DNA from: Alteraquisediminimonas sediminicola | Lineage (GTDB): Bacteria; Pseudomonadota; Alphaproteobacteria; Sphingomonadales; Sphingomonadaceae | Assembly: GCF_019740335.1 (NCBI RefSeq) | Contig: NZ_JAHXZS010000002.1 | Coordinates: 310,001-374,000, forward strand | Direction of reading: 5' to 3' | DNA length: 64,000 bases | Shown: in pieces, positions 30,498-40,124 of the stretch | Numbering within the stretch: position 1 is the first letter of the stretch | Layout of the letters: each line of letters starts with the position of its first letter | Notes under the pieces: generated by a model | What the model was told of the DNA's origin: nothing | Databases searched by the model: none | The model's input: only the letters and a program-made list of their open reading frames with translations | Program-made: the position numbers and the translations under genes

Positions 30498-31442
30498 TCA
30501 ATCCGTGCCGGGGGCCGGATAAGCGAGATAGAAAAGGCGACGCACTTCGCGCCGTCCGCGCACGACCGTATCGAGGATCAACCCGGTCATGAAACTCAAC
30601 GTCGCCAAAATCACCAAGCCCGTCGAGAGCAACGCCGTGGGCAGGCGCGGGACAAGGCCGGTGTCGAGATAGGTCAGCACCAACGGCACCGCAAAACCAA
30701 TCGCCAACAGCAACAGCGCCAGCCCGATCAGCCCGAAAAACAATATCGGCTTTTCCAAGCGGAACAGGTTGAGGATCGTTTTCAGGATGCGCCAGCCATC
30801 GCGATAGGTCGACAGCTTCGACTCCGACCCTTCCGGGCGCGCGCCATAGGCCGTCACTTCTTCCGCCACCGGCATCCGCAATTCCAGCGAATGTACGCTG
30901 ATCTCGGTTTCGATTTCAAACCCTTGCGACAAGACCGGGAAGGATTTGACGAAGCGGCGGGAAAACACGCGATAGCCCGACAAAATATCGCTGAACGACC
31001 GGCCAAATAATTGCGTCAAAATCCCGGTCAGCATCGCATTGCCGAGACGATGTCCGCGACGATAGGCTGCCTGCACTTCGCTCTCGCGCGCGCCGACGAC
31101 CATATCAAGTTGCTCATCCAATAATCGGGAGATCAGGCGCGGCGCGGCGGCGGCGTCATAGGTCGCATCGCCATCGGCCATCACATAAATATCGGCATCG
31201 ACATCGGCAAACATCCGGCGCACGACATGGCCCTTGCCCTGCCCGCGTTCACTCCGCACAATCGCCCCGGCGGCTTTCGCGACCTCGACCGTGCGGTCCC
31301 GGCTGTTATTGTCATAGACATAAATCACCGCATCTGGCAGCGCCGCGCGGAAATCAGCGACCGTCCGGCCAATTGCCGCTTCTTCATTATAGCAGGGCAG
31401 GACCACCGCCACGCGTGGCGATGATATTGTCTTGGCGGTCAT
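30498..31442 (-). CDS. Family 2 glycosyltransferase with C-terminal membrane helices
   Basis: A 314-residue GT2 enzyme. N-terminal catalytic domain: VAVVLPCYNEEAAIG near 10-24, YDNNSRDRT, the DxD-type MADGDATYD near 98-106 and GYRVFSRRF. Two membrane segments lie at the C-terminus (about 227-255 and 268-290), as in dolichol-phosphate-mannose-synthase-like enzymes that charge a lipid carrier. I chose ATG 31442 because GAAGGG sits six bases upstream; ATG 31475 overlaps the previous gene and has a weak site. It is the downstream partner of the 566-residue membrane protein. Confidence 0.88.
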   Translation of the reverse strand: MTAKTISSPRVAVVLPCYNEEAAIGRTVADFRAALPDAVIYVYDNNSRDRTVEVAKAAGAIVRSERGQGKGHVVRRMFADVDADIYVMADGDATYDAAAAPRLISRLLDEQLDMVVGARESEVQAAYRRGHRLGNAMLTGILTQLFGRSFSDILSGYRVFSRRFVKSFPVLSQGFEIETEISVHSLELRMPVAEEVTAYGARPEGSESKLSTYRDGWRILKTILNLFRLEKPILFFGLIGLALLLLAIGFAVPLVLTYLDTGLVPRLPTALLSTGLVILATLSFMTGLILDTVVRGRREVRRLFYLAYPAPGTD

Positions 31443-31467
31443 GAAATGCCCTTCAATCATTGCAGAA

Positions 31468-33168
31468 TTACCCATGCAATATTCGGTTCTTGCCTGCACG
31501 GTCGATGCGCGAGACCAGCAACAAGAGCAAGCAGGAAATCGCCGAAATCACCAGGCCCGCCTGTTCGAAAGGTGCCCAGCCTCGCTCCAGCCGATATTGA
31601 TGCACCCCTTCGGGCACTTGCCAACGCACCAGACCCTGCGGCCCCCGATGATAGGTCAGCGAAGTGGCAGCGGAAGTGCGTTCCAACTCCATCAGCCGCC
31701 AATGGGGAAAGAAGAATCGCCGCGCGACCAATTCGGTCGGCGCTTCTGCGGTGACAAGGACCTCCATCGCGCCATCCGGAAAATCACGGGCCTCCAAAAC
31801 GCGCCCTTGGCCAATAACCGCCAGCGGCATCTTGGGCAGGTCGATCATATACGATGCGGGCCGCCCATATTCATCCACCCCCAAGGGATAGCCCGGCGGC
31901 AGATATTCCGGCGCATCATATTTCCGGTGTACATAATAGGCCCGCATCTGCGCACCGTTGGAAAAGGCCTGCCCTACCAACGCGCCCGACATGTACAGAT
32001 AAAAAAGCATGCCGATGGCTAGCAATTGCGCCGCAAAAAATCTGACCAAGCGAGGAAATTGCAATCCTGTCATGACCAACAGGCTGATCATCGCGAATTC
32101 GACCAGCGGAAATATTCGCCACGGAAATTGGACCTGCCTGATGCCCGGCAACTCCCAGAAAAACGGCACCAATCCGGTCATCAGCATGACGCAAATGAAT
32201 ATATATCCTGCCCAGAATTTGACCGGCTTACGATCGCCCGCCGCCCGCCACGCCATCACCGCCACCACAGCGCAGCCCGCCGCCAGCGCAGCACCGCCAA
32301 GCGTGCGCTCAAACAACTCCGCGCCGAACAGCCCGAACCTGCCGGTCAGGAACAGCCAGTTCTGCGGCTGGAAAAACGGCCCGAACAATTTATCGACGGA
32401 AATATATGGCTGGAGCGCCAAAGCAGGCCATAAAAATACCGCGCTCAAGCCAAGGCCAACCACCCCGCCGATCAATAACCGACCGGCCAGACCGCGCCGC
32501 CCTGCATCCTCACTTATCAACAAAAACCCCGCATAGGCCGGGATCAATATCACCGTCGCCAACAAGGCAACCGGCAAATGGGCAAGGAGCAGCAAGGCAT
32601 AGCCAAGCGCCAATAATGACACGCCATAGGACTGCCGCGCCGCCACTCGCCGCATCGCCAGCGCCACCAGCGGGACCATCGCAAAGGCGGAGGCCTCGGC
32701 CAGCGCCGCACGGGCGTAAATGTCATGGAGGTGATAAGGCGCGGCCATATAAGCCAGCGCGCCAATCAGGGCGACACGCGGCGAAGCAAAGCCCGCCAGC
32801 CACGCCCGCATCGTCAGGCCAGACAGGCCAAGAAAAAACAGGGAAGTGATCGACAACGCAGCCACCAGCTTGACGCCGGACAGGCTAACCAGTCCCAATG
32901 TCAGAAAATAAAGCGGCGCATAGAAATAGAAGCTGGGGCTACCAAAGCCGTCCCATGATTCGGGCAGCCAGCGCGGGTAAAATTCACCTTGCCGCATCAG
33001 GGCCGCGATTTGCTCGCCCCAGACAAGATTATAGCCACCGCTTTCAACATAAATCGGGCCGGCAATTATTTCCGGCAGCATGAGCAACACTGCCCATGCG
33101 CATATCAACGCGACCGGTGGCAGGGAGCGCGATTTGCGCCCCCTGCCACCAATCACGTCAGATATCAT
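31468..33168 (-). CDS. Large polytopic membrane protein, PTPS-related/GT-C-like
   Basis: 566 residues with about ten hydrophobic helices, an early loop YNLVWGEQIAALMRQGEFYP followed by RWLPESWDGFGSPSFYFYAP, HLPVALL in a central helix and a C-terminal soluble part ending in one more helix. This layout resembles the membrane proteins annotated as 6-pyruvoyl-tetrahydropterin-synthase-related, and more loosely GT-C glycosyltransferases that use lipid-linked sugars. The start overlaps the tig stop (ATGA). Pairing with the GT2 enzyme suggests surface glycan work, by inference. Confidence 0.7.
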   Translation of the reverse strand: MISDVIGGRGRKSRSLPPVALICAWAVLLMLPEIIAGPIYVESGGYNLVWGEQIAALMRQGEFYPRWLPESWDGFGSPSFYFYAPLYFLTLGLVSLSGVKLVAALSITSLFFLGLSGLTMRAWLAGFASPRVALIGALAYMAAPYHLHDIYARAALAEASAFAMVPLVALAMRRVAARQSYGVSLLALGYALLLLAHLPVALLATVILIPAYAGFLLISEDAGRRGLAGRLLIGGVVGLGLSAVFLWPALALQPYISVDKLFGPFFQPQNWLFLTGRFGLFGAELFERTLGGAALAAGCAVVAVMAWRAAGDRKPVKFWAGYIFICVMLMTGLVPFFWELPGIRQVQFPWRIFPLVEFAMISLLVMTGLQFPRLVRFFAAQLLAIGMLFYLYMSGALVGQAFSNGAQMRAYYVHRKYDAPEYLPPGYPLGVDEYGRPASYMIDLPKMPLAVIGQGRVLEARDFPDGAMEVLVTAEAPTELVARRFFFPHWRLMELERTSAATSLTYHRGPQGLVRWQVPEGVHQYRLERGWAPFEQAGLVISAISCLLLLLVSRIDRAGKNRILHG

Positions 33169-34751
33169 GCATCAGCCTTTTTGGCCGGTGCTTTCTTGGC
33201 AGCAGGCTTTTTAGCGGCTGGCTTTTCAGCGTCAGCAGCCGGTTCGGCGTCTGCTGCCTTGGCCTTTTTGGCCGCAGGCTTCTTGGCAGGCTCCGCAGCT
33301 TCAGCCGCAGGTTCAGCAGCAGCAGCAGCAGCCTTTTTCGCGGCTGGCTTCTTCGCCTTTGGCGCGTCGCCATGGTCATGACCACAATTCGGGCCATGCA
33401 CGTGCGGCTTGACGTCCGAATCGGCTTCGATCGCTGCTTCCAATTCGTCACGCGTCACGGCGCGGTCGGAAATGCTGGCCTTGTCGAACAGGAAGTCGAC
33501 AACCTTGTCTTCATACAGCGGGGCGCGCAGCTGAGCAGCGGCCATCGGATCCTGCTGGATATATTGGATGAAGCGCTGCTGATCCTGCGGGTTATACTGC
33601 TGGGCAGCCTGCATCACGAGGCGGCTCATTTCCTGCTGGCTCACTTCGACATTGTTCTGCTGGCCGATTTCCGACAGCAACAGGCCAAGGCGCACGCGGC
33701 GTTCAGCAATCTTGAGATAATCGTCACGATCACTTTCCAGCTCCGCCTTGGCGGCTTCTGGATCGGCTTCATGACCGGCTTCATGTTCAAGCTGCTGCCA
33801 GATCTGGTTGAATTCCATTTCAACCATCGTCGGCGGCACGGCGAAATCATGACGGTCGGCCAGTTGATCGAGCAACTTGCGCTTCATGTGCGTGCGGGTC
33901 AGGCCGTTCAGTTCCTGTTCGAACTGGCCCTTGAAGATTTCGCGCAGCTTTTCAAGGCTTTCAAGGCCGAGATTCTTGGCGAAATCATCATCGATGGCGG
34001 CTTCGACCGGCACCTTGACGGCAGTGACCTTGACTTCAAAAGTCGCTGGCTTGCCAGCGAGTTCCGCCGCGCCATAATCTTCCGGGAAGGTGACGTTCAG
34101 GACTTTTTCGTCGCCGATCTTCACGCCAACGAGCTGGTCTTCAAAACCCGGGATCAGATTGCCCGAACCCAGTTCCACCGCCATGCCTTCGCCGGTGCCG
34201 CCATCAAAGGCGACGTCATCGACCTTGCCGACGAAATCGACTATGACCTGATCGCCGGTCTTCGCCTTGTGCTTGGCCGGAGCATCATCGAACTTCTTCA
34301 TCTGCTTGGCGAAGTTCTGAAGCTGCTCGTCAATCTTTTCCGACGGCACTTCGACCGTCAGGCGTTCGAGCGTGATGCCTTCAATCGCCGGGGCTGGAAC
34401 ATCAGGCAGCACTTCAAGCGCGACCTTGATTTCGGCATCCTGGCCATGGGCATAGCCTTCCGACAGCTCGACGGACGGCTGAATCGCCGGACGAAGCTTG
34501 TTATCGGCCAGCACCTTCTGGACGCTGTCTTGCACCGACTTTTGCAGGGCTTCAGCAGCGATGGCTTCACCGTGCATCTTGCGCACGAGATTGGCAGGCA
34601 CCTTGCCGGGGCGGAAGCCGGGCATTTTGATCTGCGGCGCGACGGTCTTGATTTCAGCCTCGACACGGGCTTCGATTTCCGTAGCGGCGATCGTCACAGT
34701 ATACGCGCGCTTCAGGCCTTCATTCAGCGTTTCAACAGTCTTGATCGACAT
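33165..34751 (-). CDS. tig: Trigger factor chaperone with Ala/Lys-rich tail
   Basis: Ribosome-bound chaperone and prolyl isomerase. The ribosome-binding motif is a variant of GFRxGKxP (GFRPGKVPANLV near 46-57), the FKBP domain shows GDQVIVDFVGKVDDVAFDGG, and the helical C-terminal domain follows. Trigger factors usually have about 430-450 residues; this one has 528 because of a tail from about residue 440 that begins with a His/Cys cluster (HVHGPNCGHDHGD) and continues with about 75 residues of PAAKK, AAAAAAEPAA and similar repeats. The tail could bind metal or nucleic acid. It is the first gene of a tig-membrane protein-GT2-clpP run. Confidence 0.96.
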   Translation of the reverse strand: MSIKTVETLNEGLKRAYTVTIAATEIEARVEAEIKTVAPQIKMPGFRPGKVPANLVRKMHGEAIAAEALQKSVQDSVQKVLADNKLRPAIQPSVELSEGYAHGQDAEIKVALEVLPDVPAPAIEGITLERLTVEVPSEKIDEQLQNFAKQMKKFDDAPAKHKAKTGDQVIVDFVGKVDDVAFDGGTGEGMAVELGSGNLIPGFEDQLVGVKIGDEKVLNVTFPEDYGAAELAGKPATFEVKVTAVKVPVEAAIDDDFAKNLGLESLEKLREIFKGQFEQELNGLTRTHMKRKLLDQLADRHDFAVPPTMVEMEFNQIWQQLEHEAGHEADPEAAKAELESDRDDYLKIAERRVRLGLLLSEIGQQNNVEVSQQEMSRLVMQAAQQYNPQDQQRFIQYIQQDPMAAAQLRAPLYEDKVVDFLFDKASISDRAVTRDELEAAIEADSDVKPHVHGPNCGHDHGDAPKAKKPAAKKAAAAAAEPAAEAAEPAKKPAAKKAKAADAEPAADAEKPAAKKPAAKKAPAKKADA

Positions 34752-34811
34752 TATCAGCCTCTATGTTCCAAAAATTCTCTTGGGATGGCCCTCCCCGCCA
34801 CGGGCGAAAAC

Positions 34812-34896
34812 TGGTGCGGGCGAAGGGACTCGAACCCCCACATCTTGCGATACTGGAACCTAAATCCAGCGCGTCTACCAGTTCCGCCACGCCCGC
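34812..34896 (-). tRNA. tRNA-Leu (anticodon TAG)
   Basis: The minus strand folds into a class II tRNA of 85 bases including an encoded CCA (34812-34814). Acceptor GCGGGCG pairs with CGCCCGC, the anticodon stem CTGGA/TCCAG encloses a TTTAGGT loop, a variable arm is present and the T loop reads TTCGAGT. It lies 60 bp upstream of the tig start on the same strand. Confidence 0.96.
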
Positions 34897-35072
34897 ATGA
34901 TAGGACCGTCGGTCGGGGATGCCCTATACCAATAGTATATCAAACGGCAAGTGATGCCTGCAAAACGGTGTTTCTGCTGCCTTGCGCTATTGAGTGCGGC
35001 ACGGCAAATTGCACCAATCCGCCGCCAATTCTCCTCTAGGCGATTCGGAAAGCGGAGGCTAAAGGGGCACGC

Positions 35073-37211
35073 ATGACCCAGATCACGCCTGAAATCGTGG
35101 CCGAACACGGCCTGTCCCCGGAAGAATATGCGCGCGTCCTGAACGCGCTTGGCCGCGAACCGAATCTGACCGAACTCGGTATATTTTCGGTCATGTGGTC
35201 GGAGCATTGCTCCTATAAATCTTCCATCATCCACCTGAAAAAACTGCCGACCACCGGCCCGCAAGTGATTTGCGGCCCCGGCGAAAATGCGGGCGTCGTC
35301 GATATTGGCGACGGTCAGGCCGCGATTTTCAAAATGGAAAGCCACAATCACCCGTCTTATATCGAACCCTATCAAGGCGCGGCGACCGGCGTCGGCGGCA
35401 TCCTGCGCGACGTGTTCACCATGGGCGCGCGTCCGATTGCGAATCTCAACGCCTTGCGCTTTGGCCGTCCCGATCATCCCAAAATGCGCCATTTGATCGC
35501 AGGCGTCGTGCACGGCATCGGCGGCTATGGCAATTGCGTCGGCGTGCCGACTGTCGGCGGGGAAGTGAATTTCCACCCGGCCTATGACGGCAACATCCTT
35601 GTAAACGCCATGACCGTCGGCATCGCCGAAACGGACAAGATCTTCTATTGCGCCGCGTCCGGCGTCGGCAATCCGATCGTCTATGTCGGTTCCAAGACTG
35701 GCCGCGACGGCATTCATGGCGCGACCATGGCTTCGACCGACTTCACCGAAGAATCGGAAGACAAGCGCCCGACCGTGCAGGTCGGCGATCCCTTCACGGA
35801 AAAACTGCTGATCGAGGCCTGCCTCGAACTGATGGCCTCTGATGCGATCGTCGCGATTCAGGACATGGGGGCTGCAGGCCTGACCTCGTCCTCGGTCGAA
35901 ATGGCGTCCAAGGGCGGCGTGGGCATCGAACTCGACATGAACATGGTGCCGTGCCGCGAAACCGGCATGACCCCTTATGAAATGATGCTCTCCGAATCGC
36001 AGGAGCGCATGTTGATGGTCTTAAAGCCGGGCCGCGAAGCCATGGCCGAAGCAATCTTCCACAAATGGGAACTCGATTTCGCCGTCATCGGCCATGTCAC
36101 CGACACCGGCCATATGGTGCTCAAGTTCAACGGCGAAACCGTGTGCGACATTCCGCTTGCGCCTTTGGCCGATGATGCCCCGCGTTATGATCGTCCCTGG
36201 GTGAAAACCCCGTCCCAGCCCGCGCTTGCGCCCTTGGCCGAAAGCGCGGACCTCGCCGCCGATCTGTTGCGCGTGATGGGCTCGCCCGACATCGCCTCGC
36301 GGCGTTGGATCTGGGAACAATATGACCACATGGTCGGCGCGAACACGGTGCAGCGTCCGGGCGGCGATGCGGCGGTTGTCCGCGTTCATGGCACGCAAAA
36401 GGGGCTGGCGATCAGCACCGATTGCACCCCGCGTTATTGCTATGCCGATCCGTTTGAAGGCGGCAAGCAGGCGATTGCCGAATGCTGGCGCAACATCACC
36501 GCTGTCGGCGCCAAGCCGCTGGCGACGACCGACTGCATGAATTTCGGCAATCCGCAGCGCCCGGAAATCATGGGCCAGTTCGTCGGCTGCATCGAAGGCA
36601 TGGCCGAAGCCTGCCTCGCACTCGATTTCCCGATCGTGTCGGGCAATGTCTCTTTGTATAATGAAAGCAAGGCGACGGGTGGCGGCAGCGCCATTCTGCC
36701 GACCCCGGCTATTGGTGGCATCGGTTTGCTGGCCGATTGGTCCAAATCGGCGACCATCGCATTCAAGGCCGAGGGCGAAGCGATCTGGCTGGTCGGCGGT
36801 CATGGCGAACATCTCGGCCAGACGATCTGGCTGCGCGAATGCCGTGGCCGTGAAGAAGGCCCGCCGCCGCAGGTCAATCTGGAAAAGGAAAAGGCCCATG
36901 GCGATCTCGTCCGCGGCCTGATCCTCGACGGCACGCTGACTGCAGTCCATGACGTGTCCGATGGCGGCGTGCTCGTCGCGGTCGCAGAAATGGCGCTGGC
37001 CGGCAATATCGGCGCACAGCTCGATCTGCTGACCACCGCGCGCGCCTTTGGCGAAGATCAGGGCCGTTATGTCGTGACGGCACCGGATGGCGTGGTCATC
37101 CCGAACGCGATCCATATCGGCATTACCGGCGGCGAACAGGTGATGGGCGCAACCCTCACCGATCTGCGCGCCGCACATGAGGGCTTCTTCCCGAATTTGA
37201 TGGGGAATTAA
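35073..37211 (+). CDS. purL: Phosphoribosylformylglycinamidine synthase, large subunit
   Basis: Fourth step of purine synthesis; 712 residues, the small PurL type that works with separate PurQ and PurS. Motifs: [12 protein letters not shown] near 45-56 with the catalytic His, [39 protein letters not shown], a second half with [11 protein letters not shown] and [12 protein letters not shown], and [12 protein letters not shown] near the end. purQ and purS are not adjacent. The promoter must lie between tRNA-Leu and 35073. Confidence 0.96.
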   Translation: MTQITPEIVAEHGLSPEEYARVLNALGREPNLTELGIFSVMWSEHCSYKSSIIHLKKLPTTGPQVICGPGENAGVVDIGDGQAAIFKMESHNHPSYIEPYQGAATGVGGILRDVFTMGARPIANLNALRFGRPDHPKMRHLIAGVVHGIGGYGNCVGVPTVGGEVNFHPAYDGNILVNAMTVGIAETDKIFYCAASGVGNPIVYVGSKTGRDGIHGATMASTDFTEESEDKRPTVQVGDPFTEKLLIEACLELMASDAIVAIQDMGAAGLTSSSVEMASKGGVGIELDMNMVPCRETGMTPYEMMLSESQERMLMVLKPGREAMAEAIFHKWELDFAVIGHVTDTGHMVLKFNGETVCDIPLAPLADDAPRYDRPWVKTPSQPALAPLAESADLAADLLRVMGSPDIASRRWIWEQYDHMVGANTVQRPGGDAAVVRVHGTQKGLAISTDCTPRYCYADPFEGGKQAIAECWRNITAVGAKPLATTDCMNFGNPQRPEIMGQFVGCIEGMAEACLALDFPIVSGNVSLYNESKATGGGSAILPTPAIGGIGLLADWSKSATIAFKAEGEAIWLVGGHGEHLGQTIWLRECRGREEGPPPQVNLEKEKAHGDLVRGLILDGTLTAVHDVSDGGVLVAVAEMALAGNIGAQLDLLTTARAFGEDQGRYVVTAPDGVVIPNAIHIGITGGEQVMGATLTDLRAAHEGFFPNLMGN

Positions 37212-37218
37212 TCGGATC

Positions 37219-37250
37219 GCTGGCCGGACAGGGAGACCTGTTCGGCCAGC
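37219..37250. terminator. Bidirectional hairpin between purL and rarA
   Basis: A 14-bp stem with one G-T wobble (37219-37232 with 37237-37250) and a GAGA loop fills the convergent gap. No long T run is present, so strength is uncertain. Confidence 0.75.
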
Positions 37251-37256
37251 CCCCCC

Positions 37257-38579
37257 TCACCCTTCCCGGCGCTTCTTGTCCCAATAGGCCAGCCGCTCGC
37301 TGATCCGGGCCTCAAAGCCGCGTTCGACCGGCTTATAAAAGCGGGCGGGCTTCATCCCGTCCGGCCAGTAATTGGCCCCCGAAAAACCGCCCTCCACATC
37401 ATGGTCATAGGCATAGTCCTTGCCATAGCCGATATCCTTCATCAGCTTGGTCGGGGCGTTCAGGATATTCGCGGGCGGCGCAAGGCTGCCGGTATCCTGC
37501 GCTGCCTTCCATGCGGCCTTTTGCGCGACATAAGCGGCATTGGATTTGGGCGCGGTCGCGCAATAAAGGCAGGCCTGCACAATCGCCAATTCGCCTTCCG
37601 GGCTACCGAGAAACTCATAAGCATCTTTCGCGGCCAAGCACTGCACCAATGCCTGCGGATCGGCCAAGCCAATGTCCTCCGAGGCAAAGCGCGTAATCCG
37701 GCGCAGGACATAGAGCGGCTCCTCCCCCGCCGTCAGCATCCGCGCCAGCCAATATAACGCCGCCTGCGGGTCCGATCCGCGCAACGACTTATGTAATGCC
37801 GAGATCAAATTATAATGGCCGTCCCGGTCCTTGTCATAGACCGCCATCCGGCGATGCAGCAGCGCCGCCAGTGCTTCCGGGTCCAGCGCTGCCTCGATAT
37901 CCACCGCAAATAAGGTTTCAGCCTGATTGAGCAGGAACCGCCCATCGCCATCCGCGCTGTTGATCAGTGCCGCGCGCGCCTCTGACGTCAACGGCAGTTC
38001 GCGATGCTCCAGCATCTCGGCGCGATGCAACAATTGCTCCAGCGCTGCCTCATCCAAACGTTTGAGGATCAACACCTGCGCCCGGCTCAACAAGGCGGCA
38101 TTGAGGGCAAAACTCGGATTTTCCGTCGTCGCGCCGACAAGGGTGATCGTGCCATTTTCGACATAGGGCAGGAAACCATCCTGCTGGGCGCGGTTGAAGC
38201 GATGGATCTCGTCCACGAACAACAAGGTCGTGCGGCCAAGATGACGATACTCCGCCGCCGCCGCAAATACCTTTTTCAAATCCGCCACGCCGGAAAATAC
38301 CGCCGATACGGCTTCAAACCGCATCCCGACCGCATCCGCGAGCAAACGCGCAATCGTCGTCTTGCCGGTGCCGGGCGGTCCCCACAGGATCAGCGACGAC
38401 AGCCTGCCCGCCGCGACCATGCGCCCGATCGTGCCATCAGGCCCGGTCAGATGGTCTTGGCCGACCACTTCCTCCAAAGTGCGTGGCCGCAGCCGATCCG
38501 CCAGCGGTCCTGCCGCCACAGCTTCACCATCAAAAGAGCGTCGGGAATCGGGAACAAACAGATCAGCCATAAATGCCAT
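37257..38579 (-). CDS. rarA: Replication-associated recombination protein A (AAA ATPase)
   Basis: Also called MgsA; a clamp-loader-like ATPase acting at stalled forks, 440 residues. Motifs: PLADRLRPRTLEEVVGQDHL, Walker A GPPGTGKTT near residues 68-76, Walker B FVDEIHRFN, GATTENPSFALNAALLSRA and the C-terminal oligomerisation part with HKSLRGSDPQAALYWLARML and GSPEGELAI. ATG 38579 is preceded by GAGGGGGG five bases upstream; ATG 38570 is an in-frame alternative. Confidence 0.95.
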   Translation of the reverse strand: MAFMADLFVPDSRRSFDGEAVAAGPLADRLRPRTLEEVVGQDHLTGPDGTIGRMVAAGRLSSLILWGPPGTGKTTIARLLADAVGMRFEAVSAVFSGVADLKKVFAAAAEYRHLGRTTLLFVDEIHRFNRAQQDGFLPYVENGTITLVGATTENPSFALNAALLSRAQVLILKRLDEAALEQLLHRAEMLEHRELPLTSEARAALINSADGDGRFLLNQAETLFAVDIEAALDPEALAALLHRRMAVYDKDRDGHYNLISALHKSLRGSDPQAALYWLARMLTAGEEPLYVLRRITRFASEDIGLADPQALVQCLAAKDAYEFLGSPEGELAIVQACLYCATAPKSNAAYVAQKAAWKAAQDTGSLAPPANILNAPTKLMKDIGYGKDYAYDHDVEGGFSGANYWPDGMKPARFYKPVERGFEARISERLAYWDKKRREG

Positions 38580-38723
38580 TGTCCCCCCTCTGGCCAAGCC
38601 GATCAAGCGTTCAAACGGTCGATTTCGCAGGGGCGCATCATGGTTAAGCTGGTCAGCAACCCCCTTCCAGCCGAAATATGGCGAATTTCCAGTGGTTTTA
38701 CGGCTTTTTGAACGCTTTTTGGT

Positions 38724-38752
38724 TTGACAGGGGGAATCAATCTGCTCTTAAT
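38724..38752 (+). promoter_or_regulatory. Sigma-70-type promoter of the HU gene
   Basis: A perfect TTGACA (38724-38729) is followed after exactly 17 bp by CTTAAT (38747-38752), four of six matches to TATAAT. It lies about 55 bp before the HU start. Confidence 0.65.
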
Positions 38753-38806
38753 GCGCCACGGCACTACTGCCGGGATTTTATGATACGACAAGGGGGTTCT
38801 GGAGGC

Positions 38807-39079
38807 ATGAACAAGCAGGAACTTATCGGCGCGGTTGCAGAAGCGACTGGCTTGACCAAGACCGACGCTGGCAAGGCTGTGGAAGGTGTCTTCGACGCCA
38901 TCACTGGTGCCCTGAAAAAGGGTGACGAAGTTCGTCTCGTTGGTTTCGGCACGTTCGCTGTGACCAAGCGCAAGGCTTCGACCGGTCGCAATCCGCGCAC
39001 GGGCGAACCAATGAACATCAGCGCTTCGACGCAGCCGAAGTTCAAGCCCGGCAAGGGCCTGAAGGACGCGGTCAACTAA
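38807..39079 (+). CDS. hupB: HU-family DNA-binding protein
   Basis: A 90-residue histone-like protein that bends and compacts DNA. Start MNKQELIGAVAEATGL, the dimer core GDEVRLVGFGTFAV near 39-52, and the DNA-binding arm with TGRNPRTGEPM near 60-70. The N-terminal MNKQ and basic arm fit HU rather than IHF. GGAGG lies one base before the ATG, with AGGGGG ten bases upstream as the other possible site. lon, often found upstream in relatives, is absent; tRNA-Val follows. Confidence 0.95.
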   Translation: MNKQELIGAVAEATGLTKTDAGKAVEGVFDAITGALKKGDEVRLVGFGTFAVTKRKASTGRNPRTGEPMNISASTQPKFKPGKGLKDAVN

Positions 39080-39087
39080 ATAACATT

Positions 39088-39150
39088 CGACTTCTTGCGA
39101 AGTCGGGTTGACAAATCCGGGCGGCGGACGCAAACGCCGCCCGTGATTTT
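39088..39150 (+). terminator. Two hairpins after the HU gene
   Basis: A 7-bp stem with TTGC loop (39088-39105) is followed by an 8-bp GC stem (39119-39126 with 39135-39142) and GTGATTTT. The second is the likelier terminator. Confidence 0.75.
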
Positions 39151-39237
39151 GGTGATGCTGAAAAGCACTCCACCAAAAGAATCAGACGACATCCGCGATC
39201 AACCACAATCGCAATCAGGATTCGCCTGTGAAAGCGT

Positions 39238-39312
39238 GGGCGCGTAGCTCAGTGGTAGAGCACTGTGTTCACACCGCAGGGGTCGCAAGTTCAATCCTTG
39301 CCGCGCCCACCA
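39238..39312 (+). tRNA. tRNA-Val (anticodon CAC)
   Basis: A 75-base cloverleaf including encoded CCA. The acceptor GGGCGCG pairs with CGCGCCC, the D arm reads GCTCAGTGGTAGAGC, the anticodon loop TTCACAC gives CAC, and the T loop is TTCAATC. Confidence 0.96.
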
Positions 39313-39496
39313 CGCTTTCCCTTTATTCCAACATCGCCACCGCACAACGCCGGGCCAGCCAAAGCCCGCAGCCCTCGTATTTCCACGAACACCCGTTTGC
39401 TCGGGCATATGGACGCGCGCCTTCATGATAATTCAGTATTGGTTAAGCGCTACTTGTGCATGAACCAATGATTATCACAGCCAGTCGGAGGCGATG

Positions 39497-40042
39497 ATGC
39501 ACAAATCTCATCTTATCGGCATGTTCGCGGTTGCGTTGCTCACCGCCACCCCCAGCCTTGGTCAAGGCCGTAGCGGCGGCATGGGTGGTGGTATGGGTGG
39601 TGGTATGGGCGGCGGCTATGGCCATATGGGCGATATGCCCTCCATGTCGCATGGCATGGGCGCCAATGGCATGAACACAGCCTCCCGCCCGTCTTTATCC
39701 GCCCATTCGTCCACGTCGTTGCTCAGTAATAGCAAGCTCGATCATGCGCTGACCAGTTCCTTGGTGCGCAGCGGTGTCGCTTTGCCCGTTGGCGGACTGA
39801 CCGCCGCATGTGGCGGCTTTCAAAATCTGGGGCAATGCGTATCGGCTTTGCATGTCGCCAAAAATCTCGACGTCCCCGGCGGCTTTGATGCATTGAAGGG
39901 CGCGATGACCAGCGGCGACAAACTCAGTCTCGGCGCGGCCATTCACCAATTAAAGCCCGATGCCGATGCCAAGGCGCAGGCACGCGCCGCCAAACGGCAG
40001 GCCAATAAGGATCTCCGCGCAGCAGAAATGCCTGCGGAATAA
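39497..40042 (+). CDS. Secreted Gly/Met-rich protein, unknown
   Basis: A 181-residue protein with a Sec signal peptide (MHKSHLIGMFAVALLTATPSLG, cleavage near residue 23). A low-complexity GGMGGGMGGGMGGGYGHMGD stretch with several Met and His residues follows; Met/His-rich segments can bind copper or silver but that is speculation. The remainder includes a PVGGLTAACGGFQNLGQCV segment with two cysteines and an Ala/Lys/Arg-rich helical end. ATG 39497 is five bases after GGAGG; ATG 39494 is three bases earlier. A strong hairpin ends the gene. Confidence 0.75.
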   Translation: MHKSHLIGMFAVALLTATPSLGQGRSGGMGGGMGGGMGGGYGHMGDMPSMSHGMGANGMNTASRPSLSAHSSTSLLSNSKLDHALTSSLVRSGVALPVGGLTAACGGFQNLGQCVSALHVAKNLDVPGGFDALKGAMTSGDKLSLGAAIHQLKPDADAKAQARAAKRQANKDLRAAEMPAE

Positions 40043-40070
40043 CGGGCGGATCGCGCATCGGCAGGGCACA

Positions 40071-40118
40071 CATCGCCCCGACATCGCGCCTTCCATCAGA
40101 CGCGGTGTCGGGGCGATG
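40071..40118. terminator. Long bidirectional hairpin
   Basis: An 18-bp stem with one mismatch (40071-40088 with 40101-40118) and a 12-base loop separates two convergent genes. No T run is present. Confidence 0.8.
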
Positions 40119-40124
40119 TAGCGA

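Noticed and set aside
34812-34896. tRNA-Leu as an integration site with a flanking element
   Set aside because: No partial repeat of the tRNA end is visible nearby and both sides are ordinary housekeeping genes.
39199-39428. Open frames across tRNA-Val on both strands
   Set aside because: They cover the tRNA and its flanks; the tRNA fold is clear.
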